A DNA stretch of 29,296 nucleotides from a virus: positions 1 through 29,296 of the IMG/VR virus record IMGVR_UViG_3300017967_000140; one strand, given 5' to 3'. This document shows positions 21,028-29,102 of this stretch, piece after piece (positions within the stretch are counted from its first letter, which is position 1; each line of letters starts with the position of its first letter). The notes under the pieces are model-generated. The model did not search any database. It was not told the origin of the DNA and was given only the letters and a program-made list of their open reading frames with translations. The position numbers and the translations under genes are program-made.

Positions 21028-22055
21028 TGTCTTGGTTTAAATATTTAAAAGATGTTTCTAGTAGCAATTATTATAGTCCGCCGGTAAAAAGAAGATTAAA
21101 AAGAATAAGCCCAGTAGAAGACATCGCTGAAGGAACATGGTTATATGTTGATGTTGAGGGTTTAAATCTCAATAAGAAACTTGACTTAGATCTATCTACA
21201 ACAGATGATTCTAATTCATATGTAGTTGTATATGAAGATGAGGTTTCTGAAAATTATTATAAACCTGTTAAAACTCAGATAGTAGGAAATAGACTTTTCT
21301 TTGCAGCCGCAGAAGATCATGCTAGAAATGAAATCATATCTAATACATATATCGTTTATTATATGGCAAACGGGATAAAGGGGCTATCTGCTAATGTTTC
21401 AAATGGTGCAACCAGTTATTATTTAGATTCATCGGAATTAGCCGACACATATGTGGCTACAGAAGATGTGCAAGATTTTGAATACATAATCGAGCCTGGA
21501 TCAAACTCCTATTATAATTTTTCTTTTATAAATTCTTTAGAAACATGGAGAAATGCGTCTTCTTCTCAGGTAGGAGCATCTTTTAATATAATCTTTAGTG
21601 GTCCTACTTTATCCCTCAATGGGCATAAGGGACCCAATGGGGGGAAGATAAATGTATCAGTAACCCCTATTGACCCAAATGCGTCGGTTAGCGATAGTAG
21701 AGAATATGTATTTGATTGCTATTCGCAAAGTGTTCAAGAAGATGTTGAGCTATTTAGGACGTCTAATCTGAAAAGTCAAGACTATAGGGCATCATTTACC
21801 ATATCTTCTTCATCTAATATAAATTCCTCAGGAACGTATATTAAAATCGATTCTTATTCTTTTAATTACAATGGATACTTTACTATAGGTGAAGAATTAT
21901 TAAAGGATGATATTAGGACAATATCTCTGGGAGCTACGACCGCTTCAAGCTCAGTAGTTGGTGGATCTGGTGGTTCAAGTGAAATAATCTATAACAATAC
22001 ATATGAATCGGTTGATGCTAGAGATGTTCTGATTAAAATGTGGATGGAAGTTTAA
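21027..22055 (+). CDS. 342-aa beta-rich tail-fibre-region protein
   Basis: The start overlaps the previous stop, with GAGGTG upstream. The sequence is Ser/Asn/Tyr-rich and beta-predicted. A central jelly-roll-like stretch (about 150-280: FINSLETWRNASSS, NIIFSGPTLSLNG, DSYSFNYNGYFTIGEELL) resembles carbohydrate-binding or shell domains, but I cannot assign a family. The last residues (SVDARDVLIKMWMEV) look like the first strands of a fibronectin III domain whose remaining strands begin the next gene, which suggests a split or truncated domain at this boundary. Confidence 0.7.
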   Translation: MSWFKYLKDVSSSNYYSPPVKRRLKRISPVEDIAEGTWLYVDVEGLNLNKKLDLDLSTTDDSNSYVVVYEDEVSENYYKPVKTQIVGNRLFFAAAEDHARNEIISNTYIVYYMANGIKGLSANVSNGATSYYLDSSELADTYVATEDVQDFEYIIEPGSNSYYNFSFINSLETWRNASSSQVGASFNIIFSGPTLSLNGHKGPNGGKINVSVTPIDPNASVSDSREYVFDCYSQSVQEDVELFRTSNLKSQDYRASFTISSSSNINSSGTYIKIDSYSFNYNGYFTIGEELLKDDIRTISLGATTASSSVVGGSGGSSEIIYNNTYESVDARDVLIKMWMEV

Positions 22056-22057
22056 TA

Positions 22058-24181
22058 ATGGCTAATGTAATAAAAACAGTTCAAGATCTTATACCCGGCA
22101 AAGAATATATTATAAGAATTAGGGCTAAAAATACAGATTTAAATACTTATTCTAATGCAACTGATTCAATAAGATTTACAGTTCCGCAGGATCAAACTAT
22201 TCCTGGTCAAGTTCAAAATTTATCACTATATAGTTCTTTTCAGACTGTAATGTTTGTGTATGATTTTAATTCAGAAAATGACATATCTCATTATGAATAT
22301 GAATTATATTACGGAACATTAACGGCTGGTGAACCGACTGGACAACTACATAGTCAAGGCAAGGCTACTGCTAATGTATTCACTGTTACCGTAGAAAATA
22401 GCACGACAGATACGACTGCTGGTGTTAGTGATCCAGTTACTTATTGTGGAAGAATGCGCGCAGTAGATTTGACTGGAAACATTGGTGAATGGTCAACATT
22501 CGCACAGTCAGATCAGGACACCCCATTAATAGATGAGGAGTTTATAGCATCTTTAACCGCAGCAAAAATAACAGCCGGAACAATTGGTGCGCATGAGATA
22601 ATACTTACTCAGTCCGGTACTGTTACTACGTATGATCCACCAGGAAACGTTGCCGTACTAAGGTCATCAAACTTTGCTTCTGGTCCAGCTGGTGCTGGCT
22701 GGCTAATCCGTGGTGACGGTTATGCAGAATTTGATTCAACTCATATAAGAGGAAATCTTGATGCAGGCAGTATTACAGTTGGCAATGGAACATATAATTA
22801 TTGGAATAAGACCGGTGCAGAAAATGATTTTAGAGTCGGTGATTCATCGACCTATGTATTATGGGATAATAGCGCCGGAACATTAACTGTTGCAGGTGAT
22901 GCATCAATTAGCGGTACGCTCAACTCTGTCGACGGAACATTTAGCGGAACGCTTAGTGCAGTAGATGGTACTTTTTCTGGAACACTTTCTGGTGTAGGTG
23001 GAACCTTTACAAGTAATGTTACGGTAGGTTCTCACGCAACAAATAAGATAACTATCGCTTCGGACTCAACTGCTAGCGGAACAAAAATATATGCAGGAAC
23101 TGGAACCTATAGCAATTCTAATACGGGTTTTTATTTTGATGCAAGCGGTAGATTCTCTATAGGTGATAAGTTAGTTTTTAACCCTTCTAATGGAGCGCTA
23201 TCTTTAAATGGCAATCCAAATGGTCTTACATCTGATATTGAAATTATTGGAGCAATAATTAAAACAGTAGAAGATACAGATACTGAAGATGGAGTAGCTT
23301 TAACCGAAAACGATATTTATCTCTATAATAGAACCAGTAATCAGTCTCAAATAAAATTTCAAGGAAGCACTGCTTACCCAGCTAGCATTATTTCAGAAAT
23401 AAAAGGACTTCAATTATCAGCAACTACTTCTGCTGGTTCTCCAAAGTTTGTCATTGGAACAGATAGTACCTCTGAAAACTACCTATCATATAAGTGGTAC
23501 GGGTATAACTCTGCTGCTATAGCAAGATTGTATCAAACCAGTTCTTCTGCCGCTACAATATTTGATCTTTACGAAAATGATTCTGAAATTAGAGTTGGCG
23601 AATTAGCCCTGAGAAGTGATGGTGCAAGCAATAATCCTGCAGTCAGATTTAATTCCGATGGCACGACAGCCAATGGTTTATATAGGTGGTCAAACTCTAG
23701 TCAACTAGGAATTGCTCATACGTCAACAGATGGAACCAATTTTGTTTCTTCACATGATGGCACTAATGGCGTTTTCATATTCAATGATCCACCGATAACC
23801 ACATCTGTCTCTGGTTATGGCTTTTTGTTACATAATAACACCTATGGAACCCTTCACAAATACACTTCTTCTAGGAATTTAAAAGAAAACATTGAAAACA
23901 TAACTGATACAGGAACTTTCTTTGACGATGTTAGACCAGTCACCTTTGTTCCAAAATCCTCTGACCCAGATAATGAGTCCGAAGAAAACAGATCGCTAAG
24001 ACTTTCCGACGTACAACATGGTTTTATAGCTGAAGAGATATCGGAAATACTTGGTGGCCAATTAGCTACCTATGATCAAGACCTTAATGCCACTGGCTGG
24101 AGGTGGCCAGATATGATAGCCATGTGTGTAGCTGAAATAAAGTCTTTGCGTACAAGGGTTGCGCAGCTAGAATCTTCATGA
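22058..24181 (+). CDS. Tail fibre with S74 intramolecular chaperone
   Basis: This encodes 707 aa from the ATG at 22058 (GGAAG upstream; an ATG at 22040 in frame has no ribosome site). It opens with FN3-like strands (GKEYIIRIRAKN at about 18-29, then TVPQDQTIPGQVQNLSL and a second FN3-like unit). GTL-S-VDGTF repeats and a long beta-helix-like shaft follow. The end is a peptidase S74 domain: SSRNLKENI supplies S604 and K609, spaced as in the Ser/Lys dyad of endosialidase-type chaperones, followed by VRPVTFVP, HGFIAEEI and a C-terminal coiled coil (IKSLRTRVAQLE). Autocleavage just before S604 should release about 104 residues after trimerisation. It is the probable receptor-binding fibre. Confidence 0.93.
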   Translation: MANVIKTVQDLIPGKEYIIRIRAKNTDLNTYSNATDSIRFTVPQDQTIPGQVQNLSLYSSFQTVMFVYDFNSENDISHYEYELYYGTLTAGEPTGQLHSQGKATANVFTVTVENSTTDTTAGVSDPVTYCGRMRAVDLTGNIGEWSTFAQSDQDTPLIDEEFIASLTAAKITAGTIGAHEIILTQSGTVTTYDPPGNVAVLRSSNFASGPAGAGWLIRGDGYAEFDSTHIRGNLDAGSITVGNGTYNYWNKTGAENDFRVGDSSTYVLWDNSAGTLTVAGDASISGTLNSVDGTFSGTLSAVDGTFSGTLSGVGGTFTSNVTVGSHATNKITIASDSTASGTKIYAGTGTYSNSNTGFYFDASGRFSIGDKLVFNPSNGALSLNGNPNGLTSDIEIIGAIIKTVEDTDTEDGVALTENDIYLYNRTSNQSQIKFQGSTAYPASIISEIKGLQLSATTSAGSPKFVIGTDSTSENYLSYKWYGYNSAAIARLYQTSSSAATIFDLYENDSEIRVGELALRSDGASNNPAVRFNSDGTTANGLYRWSNSSQLGIAHTSTDGTNFVSSHDGTNGVFIFNDPPITTSVSGYGFLLHNNTYGTLHKYTSSRNLKENIENITDTGTFFDDVRPVTFVPKSSDPDNESEENRSLRLSDVQHGFIAEEISEILGGQLATYDQDLNATGWRWPDMIAMCVAEIKSLRTRVAQLESS
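22910..23008 (+). repeat. Three tandem 33-bp fibre repeats
   Basis: Three units encode SGTL-(N/S)-x-V-(D/G)-GTF (11 aa each). The DNA has diverged at third positions while the protein is kept. This is a typical trimeric-fibre shaft repeat. Confidence 0.85.
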
Positions 24182-24217
24182 TAATATAGATGTCTACAAT
24201 TAATCTAGGAGATAAAA

Positions 24218-24409
24218 TTGGAAAATTTAGACGCTAATGTAGTAATTCAAGTCTTTAGCGAAAGACTTAATGCTATGACTACAGAAATGGTTGTCAAAGA
24301 TGCTACTATAAGGCAATTAACTGCTCAGATAGAATCGCTTACCGCAGCAAATGCTACAAAGACGGCGACTACTTCTAGTAAAAAAAATAATGACGAAGAA
24401 TTTAAGTGA
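24218..24409 (+). CDS. 63-aa coiled-coil protein (TTG start)
   Basis: TTG at 24218 follows CTAGGAGATAAAA. The product is one amphipathic helix (NVVIQVFSERLNAMTTEMVV and RQLTAQIESLTAAN) with a Thr/Ser/Lys-rich, charged end. Small coiled coils beside S74 fibres are sometimes fibre chaperones or trimerisation partners; that role is a guess here. It ends seven bases before the next gene. Confidence 0.65.
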   Translation: MENLDANVVIQVFSERLNAMTTEMVVKDATIRQLTAQIESLTAANATKTATTSSKKNNDEEFK

Positions 24410-24416
24410 GGTAATA

Positions 24417-24605
24417 ATGTCAGAAATAATTGATACAGATATTGTTGAAAGTTCAGAAGAAAAAGAGTTTAATGTAAATATTAAAGTTTCAAATCAAAAC
24501 TTAAGTTATAAAAGTGATTTTCAAGAGTCAGAAACAATTTTTTGGCTTGAAGCAGTTAAAAGTCTAATCCTCAAAAACGCTTTTGATAGAACGCAAGAGT
24601 CTTGA
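24417..24605 (+). CDS. 62-aa acidic hypothetical protein
   Basis: ATG at 24417 follows GAGGTAATA; a longer frame starting at 24351 overlaps the previous gene without a ribosome site. The protein is acidic at the start (MSEIIDTDIVESSEEKEF), then strand and helix (FWLEAVKSLILKNAF). No family is recognised. It is the last gene before an apparent transcription boundary upstream of the portal. Confidence 0.65.
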   Translation: MSEIIDTDIVESSEEKEFNVNIKVSNQNLSYKSDFQESETIFWLEAVKSLILKNAFDRTQES

Positions 24606-24613
24606 TAAGTTAT

Positions 24614-24647
24614 AAAAAACTTTAGTTTTTGCTACTATTTATAGTAG
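24614..24647 (+). promoter_or_regulatory. Two adjoining hairpins before the portal gene
   Basis: AAAAAC-TTTA-GTTTTT (24615-24630) is a weak AT-only terminator-like hairpin. It is followed at once by a perfect palindrome CTACTAT-TT-ATAGTAG (24632-24647), 12 bp before the ribosome site AGGAG. The second could be an operator or an mRNA 5' hairpin. No clear promoter pair is visible. Confidence 0.4.
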
Positions 24648-24665
24648 TTCTATCAGGAGTGTACC

Positions 24666-26285
24666 ATGGCTGTAGTTGATTTTTTACCTTTCAGAAGAGT
24701 TGATAATTTTGCTAACAACAATGTTGTAGCAAAAACCTTGGATTCAACAGATATAAAATCCTTAAATAGAGTGATGAAAGTTTCAGCCTTAGCCTTAGGG
24801 TATCAGGGAACAACGCTACTCTATAATAAACGTAGTAACTTTGAGCCGTCTCCATACGATTTTGATAGGATTATACAGGCTGTAGATACAGACTCTTATG
24901 TGAAGCAGGCTATAGCTAAATATAGAGAACTCTTCTGGAAAGAAGGCTGGGAGATAGTAGGGGAAAACTCGGAAGCAGTAGAGTACTTATATCAAAGAAT
25001 AGATTACATGGAAATGGCAATGAAAAGGCCATTCTTAGATTTTTTAATAGAAGTATCTGACCAACTCTTTAAGTTTTCAAATGCGTTCATAGTTAAAGCA
25101 AGAGGAGATATAAATGAGTATTTTCCTAGCGATTTGTCTGCTATAAATGCTAATCAAACTATTGTAGGCTATTACTTAATACCTACAGAGCAAGTTAGAA
25201 TACTAAGAAATAAGCACAATAGGCCTCAAGCTTATCAGCAGGCTACCGATCCACTGACCTACTCTCCAAATGACAAGGATCCAGTTTGGGCAGCCGATAG
25301 AGTTATCCATTTACACTTTGATAGAAAGACAGGCAGAGCATTCGGTACTCCATTTTTGTCTAATGCGTTAGATGATGTTGTGGCACTAAGGCAAATGGAA
25401 GAGGACATACAAAACCTCGTTCATCGCGAGCTCTTTCCTTTATATAAGTACAGGATAGGAACCCCAGAGCAGCCAGCAGAGCCTGATGAGATATCCCAAG
25501 CCGCCTCAGAAATAGAAAACATGAGAACAGAGGGTGGTCTAATCATACCCCATAGGCATGACATAGAAGTGGTTGGTGCTGGCGCTGCATCCCTTGATGC
25601 TGGTGGCTACCTTGATCATTTTAAAGAAAGAGTTGCAGTAGGCCTTGGTGTTGCACCTCATCATTTGGGTATGTCCATGAATGGTGGGAATAGATCTGTG
25701 ACCGAAAGACTGGATACAGCTCTTTACGATAAGGTTAAGCAAATGCAAAAAATGTTTGCAGAGCTGATCAGGGTAAATGTTTTTAATGAGCTCTTACTAG
25801 AAGGCGGCTTCGATCCAGTTGTAAATCCTTATAGTGATTCTATATCAGATAGATGTTATTTTAAGTTTAATGAAATTGATGTTGATACTCAAGTTAAAAA
25901 AGAAACTCATGTTGTTCAGAAATTCGTAAATTCTATGATTACACTTCCTGAAGCTAGAAAAGAACTTGGAATGGATCCTGAGTATGATAAAAATGAGCTT
26001 TTCACCGCTATGCAGGCAGATATACAAACACAGATGCAGTTAGACGTTCAATCAGGCAGAGACGCTCAGATGGACTCTGACAAGCAGCAGTCTTCTACTG
26101 GTGGAGCCTCGAATCTGCCTAACAAAAGAAGAGGCCCAGGAAATACTGTAAGACCTGCAAATCAGCAGGGTAGAAAGACATCTCCTGACATAAAAAGGTC
26201 GGATGCAAATTTATTGTCACTAGTTGAAAATCTTTTAGAAGAAGAGTATACTGTAATATATTCAGAAGAAAGTGAAAGTGAGTAA
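24666..26285 (+). CDS. Portal protein
   Basis: This 539-aa protein forms the dodecameric ring for DNA passage. Features are an N-terminal wing (SYVKQAIAKYRELFWKEGWE), a clip-stem region (IPTEQVRILRN, AADRVIHLHFDRKTGRAFGT), and the conserved GVAPHHLGMSMNGGNRSVTE followed by a long helix, as in HK97/SPP1-like portals. The C-terminal 90 residues are Gln/Ser/Arg-rich and probably disordered, ending in an acidic tail (EEEYTVIYSEESESE). AGGAGTGTACC precedes the start. The protease, scaffold and presumed capsid genes follow, as is usual downstream of a portal. Confidence 0.93.
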   Translation: MAVVDFLPFRRVDNFANNNVVAKTLDSTDIKSLNRVMKVSALALGYQGTTLLYNKRSNFEPSPYDFDRIIQAVDTDSYVKQAIAKYRELFWKEGWEIVGENSEAVEYLYQRIDYMEMAMKRPFLDFLIEVSDQLFKFSNAFIVKARGDINEYFPSDLSAINANQTIVGYYLIPTEQVRILRNKHNRPQAYQQATDPLTYSPNDKDPVWAADRVIHLHFDRKTGRAFGTPFLSNALDDVVALRQMEEDIQNLVHRELFPLYKYRIGTPEQPAEPDEISQAASEIENMRTEGGLIIPHRHDIEVVGAGAASLDAGGYLDHFKERVAVGLGVAPHHLGMSMNGGNRSVTERLDTALYDKVKQMQKMFAELIRVNVFNELLLEGGFDPVVNPYSDSISDRCYFKFNEIDVDTQVKKETHVVQKFVNSMITLPEARKELGMDPEYDKNELFTAMQADIQTQMQLDVQSGRDAQMDSDKQQSSTGGASNLPNKRRGPGNTVRPANQQGRKTSPDIKRSDANLLSLVENLLEEEYTVIYSEESESE

Positions 26286-26562
26286 CACTGTGAAGATTAC
26301 ATTAGATGAAGGTCCTTTGAGAGAATACGCCAGGACAGATGATGCAGTAAAAGCCTTTAATTTAGCAGTTGCTAATGGGCAGGCAAGATTAGCTATGGAA
26401 ATGTTGGTTCCAATTATAAATGCCATAACTGCAGATAATTATCTGGATCCCAAAGAAGAGATTAGTGAAGCACCTAAGGCTGAAGCAGAGCCAGTGAAAA
26501 AAGCCTCTAAATCGGTTACACCTAAACCACGTGAAGAGGAAGATCAAAACCTAGAAAAGTAA
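26272..26562 (+). CDS. 96-aa helical protein between portal and glycosyltransferase
   Basis: It overlaps the portal gene by 14 bp. Start choice is unsure: GTG at 26272 or GTG at 26278, the latter better spaced from a GAAGAA sequence. The N-terminal 60 residues form a compact helical domain (DDAVKAFNLAVANGQARLAM, EMLVPIINAI). The rest is a Lys/Glu/Pro-rich tail. No family is recognised; helical hairpins of this size beside portals may be head-completion or assembly factors. Confidence 0.65.
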   Translation: MKVSNTVKITLDEGPLREYARTDDAVKAFNLAVANGQARLAMEMLVPIINAITADNYLDPKEEISEAPKAEAEPVKKASKSVTPKPREEEDQNLEK

Positions 26563-26563
26563 G

Positions 26564-27328
26564 ATGAAACTACTTATAGGATGCCCTATATATAAAAGGG
26601 ATTGGATTTTTGATCATTGGATGGCCTGCGTAATCAGGCAATCAATTAACATTAAAGATATAGGAATTATATTTGAAGCATCATCTAATGACGCAGCCAC
26701 TCTAAGGAAAATAGAACTCTATAAATCTCAGGTACCGTTCGCATATTTTGACGTAAAGATTAGAGAAGATCTTCCTCACTTTGAGCATAAAGACAATGGC
26801 AGGCAGTGGACATTGTCAAAGTATGCAAACATGGTTAGTTTGAGAAACTCTCTACTTGAGTCAGCTAGGGAATTGAATCCAGATTTTTATTTTAGTTTAG
26901 ATTCAGATATCCTTATACAAAACCCTAATACTTTAGAGCTTTTGATGGGACACATCAAAGACGGCGCAGATGCAGTGAATCCACTTATGTTTATGACTCC
27001 TGTTGGAACACAATTTCCGAGTGTTATGACATGGAGAGATGATAATCCAGAGAAGGCAACAAGAGAAAGTGATTATCCTATAGGCTCATTTTTTGAGGTA
27101 GATGTAATAATGGCCGCAAAGATGATGTCTAAAAGCGTATATCAAAATATAAACTATGACATACATCTTCAAGGGGAAGATCTAGGTTGGTCATTGAATG
27201 CAAGAAGCAATGGGTACAAACTCTTTTGTGCCTCTTATATATACGCTCCCCATATAATGTCACCGCTAATGTATGAGGATTTTTTAAAAAACGGTGATAC
27301 TAGGAAAGAAATGTATCAATTAGTATAA
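26564..27328 (+). CDS. GT-A-fold glycosyltransferase (GT2-like)
   Basis: This encodes 254 aa. MKLLIGCPIYKRDWIFDHW at the N-terminus is the nucleotide-binding strand and loop of GT-A enzymes. DFYFSLDSDILI carries the metal-binding DxD (D113, D115). HLQGEDLGW (E205, D206) is the usual acceptor or base ED motif, and YAPHIM (H230) the late His. It would transfer a sugar from a nucleotide-sugar to a protein or glycan. Its place between portal and prohead protease, not in an early region, suggests glycosylation of head or fibre proteins, as known for some mycobacteriophage virions. The donor and acceptor are unknown. A 78-bp gap with no sure promoter follows. Confidence 0.8.
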   Translation: MKLLIGCPIYKRDWIFDHWMACVIRQSINIKDIGIIFEASSNDAATLRKIELYKSQVPFAYFDVKIREDLPHFEHKDNGRQWTLSKYANMVSLRNSLLESARELNPDFYFSLDSDILIQNPNTLELLMGHIKDGADAVNPLMFMTPVGTQFPSVMTWRDDNPEKATRESDYPIGSFFEVDVIMAAKMMSKSVYQNINYDIHLQGEDLGWSLNARSNGYKLFCASYIYAPHIMSPLMYEDFLKNGDTRKEMYQLV

Positions 27329-27406
27329 ATTCATATAAATTTGTTCAATGTTATTAAAACCAATTTACTATACTAACTGACTTAGGTTAATAAAGGAAGA
27401 TATTAG

Positions 27407-29083
27407 ATGCCATTCGATTTTGTAGAAAACTTTACCGTAGAACTTCCAGACTTTTCTAAATTAGAAACAGATTTTTCGGAAAGCTTTAATTCTAAGCAAG
27501 GCCTTATAATAGAGGTGGCAGCGATCCACGAAGGATTGACCGCTAATTACAACAATTATTCAGCAGAAGAGCTTGAGAAAGCTCTAGAATCCTGGGTTGA
27601 GCCATATCCTAAGCCAATAATACTTAATCACGATCTTTCTACTGAGCCTATTGGCAGGGTTATAGCTGCCAGAATGGATAAGGAATCAGATGGTTCATCT
27701 TTCGTGAGACTTCAGGTTGCTATAACTGACCCAGTTGCAGCTCAAAAGGTTATGGACAAAAGATATTTGACAGGATCTGTTGGCGGTAGAGCGTCTAAAG
27801 CAGTCTGCAGCATAAGCGGTGAAGATCTTGCGCAAGAAACAGAATCTGGAAGGCCTAAGATGGCCAAATATCGTAGAGGTAAGGTCTACAAAGGGAAGCT
27901 GGCATATATAGATATGCAAGATATTTCTTTTAAAGAATATTCTTTTGTTAATCAGCCAGCAGATCAAAAGTCTGGAGTTAGATCAACTAAGTTCCAGGAC
28001 GGAAATGCCGAGGTAGCGGCTACAGACTCTTGGGTTGCAAAAAGCTCAGCTTTTGTACTCCACATGGATAATGAGGACATTATTTCTGTAGAGGAAAATG
28101 AATCAATATTAAAATCCATGAAAAAGAAAGACAGCAAGACAACTTATCTTCGTACTAAGGGGGCATTTTTGTCCGCTGTAGCCATTCATGAAAGTGAAAG
28201 TGATGTTACAAATAGCGAAACATTACTATCTAATGAAGATCTTGAAATAGAAAAGTCTGAGGAGAATTCAACAATGGACGATATTACCAAAGATGACGAT
28301 ATTCTAGCGGTAGCAACAGGCTTAAGTGAGGATTTGTCAAATATAGCTTCTTCGCAATCAGCTGAAGAGGCAGAAGGTGCTCCAGAAGAAGAGGCTGTAT
28401 CAGAGGAAGCTTCAGAAGAAGTGGATACTGAAGTGGCTGAAGCTTCTGACGAAGAAGCAGCCGATGCAGCAGATTCGGATCCCAAAGAGGGCGAAGAGGA
28501 AGCAGCAGCTGCAGAAGAAATCTCTACTGACAATCCAGAAGAGGCGGATGTACAAGATGTAGATTCCGAAAATGCTGGAGAGCCAGAAGAGTCATTAGCC
28601 GAAGAGGCTGATGAGGTTCAAGAAGTGACCGAAGAGGAGAGTCTCACCGCAGAAGAAAGTGCTGATGAGCAAACCGATGAGGATCAGTCAGGCGCAACAG
28701 CCCTTCTTGAAGAAGAGATTCAAAGCCTTAAGGCTGAGAACTCCAAGCTCAAAGCAGCATTGCACATGACTCTTGTTGAAAGAGTTGTGGATACCAAGGT
28801 TGCTCTTGGTTTAGCTGAAGCAGAGCAAAGAGAAGCGCTTATTAACGAGCATGCCTCAAGAACAGCGTCATCTCTTGCAGATAGTCTTAGAGATATGGCT
28901 ACAATGCCAGCAGCTAAAGGAAAGAAAACTGTTGATACTATTGAATTTGATGTTGATACAGCTCAGGTGAATGAAGAGGTTAATGTTACTACACTAGATG
29001 TGGAGGAGCAGGAATCTGCTGATCCTGAAGATTCTTTCGAGCAAGTTTTGGTCGATACTCTAATGGGCAGACGTAAACTCTGA
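27407..29083 (+). CDS. Prohead serine protease fused to scaffolding protein
   Basis: This encodes 558 aa; AAAGGA precedes the ATG. Residues about 30-200 are an assemblin-like (HK97/S78-type) protease: LNHDLSTEPIGRVI (H75), a GSSFVRLQVAITDP core, and YLTGSVGGRA with nucleophile S124; FKEYSFVNQPAD follows. Residues about 290-460 are extremely acidic low complexity (runs of Glu, Ala, Ser, Asp). A coiled coil (LLEEEIQSLKAENSKLKAAL) and a C-terminal helix region follow, ending DTLMGRRKL, like the capsid-binding ends of scaffolds. An in-frame ATG at 28274 with GAGGAG upstream could yield scaffold alone (269 aa), like lambda C/Nu3. Confidence 0.85.
   Translation: MPFDFVENFTVELPDFSKLETDFSESFNSKQGLIIEVAAIHEGLTANYNNYSAEELEKALESWVEPYPKPIILNHDLSTEPIGRVIAARMDKESDGSSFVRLQVAITDPVAAQKVMDKRYLTGSVGGRASKAVCSISGEDLAQETESGRPKMAKYRRGKVYKGKLAYIDMQDISFKEYSFVNQPADQKSGVRSTKFQDGNAEVAATDSWVAKSSAFVLHMDNEDIISVEENESILKSMKKKDSKTTYLRTKGAFLSAVAIHESESDVTNSETLLSNEDLEIEKSEENSTMDDITKDDDILAVATGLSEDLSNIASSQSAEEAEGAPEEEAVSEEASEEVDTEVAEASDEEAADAADSDPKEGEEEAAAAEEISTDNPEEADVQDVDSENAGEPEESLAEEADEVQEVTEEESLTAEESADEQTDEDQSGATALLEEEIQSLKAENSKLKAALHMTLVERVVDTKVALGLAEAEQREALINEHASRTASSLADSLRDMATMPAAKGKKTVDTIEFDVDTAQVNEEVNVTTLDVEEQESADPEDSFEQVLVDTLMGRRKL
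28259..28276 (+). promoter_or_regulatory. Internal ribosome site for a nested scaffold protein
   Basis: GAGGAG (28259-28264), nine bases, then ATG (28274-28276), in frame with the protease-scaffold gene at residue 290. The nested product (starting MDDITKDDDILAV) would contain all the acidic and coiled-coil scaffold and none of the protease. Confidence 0.55.
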
Positions 29084-29102
29084 AAACTAAGGAGAAAATA
29101 AA

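Noticed and set aside
22040-22057. Upstream ATG for the tail fibre
   Set aside because: It lies inside the previous gene with no ribosome site; the ATG at 22058 has GGAAG upstream.
24632-24647. T4-type late promoter (TATAAATA on the minus strand)
   Set aside because: The match arises from the palindrome, points away from the portal gene, and no other copy was seen before virion genes.
28186-28533. 115-codon minus-strand frame rich in Ser and Ala
   Set aside because: It is the mirror of the Glu/Ala/Ser-rich scaffold codons and has no ribosome site.
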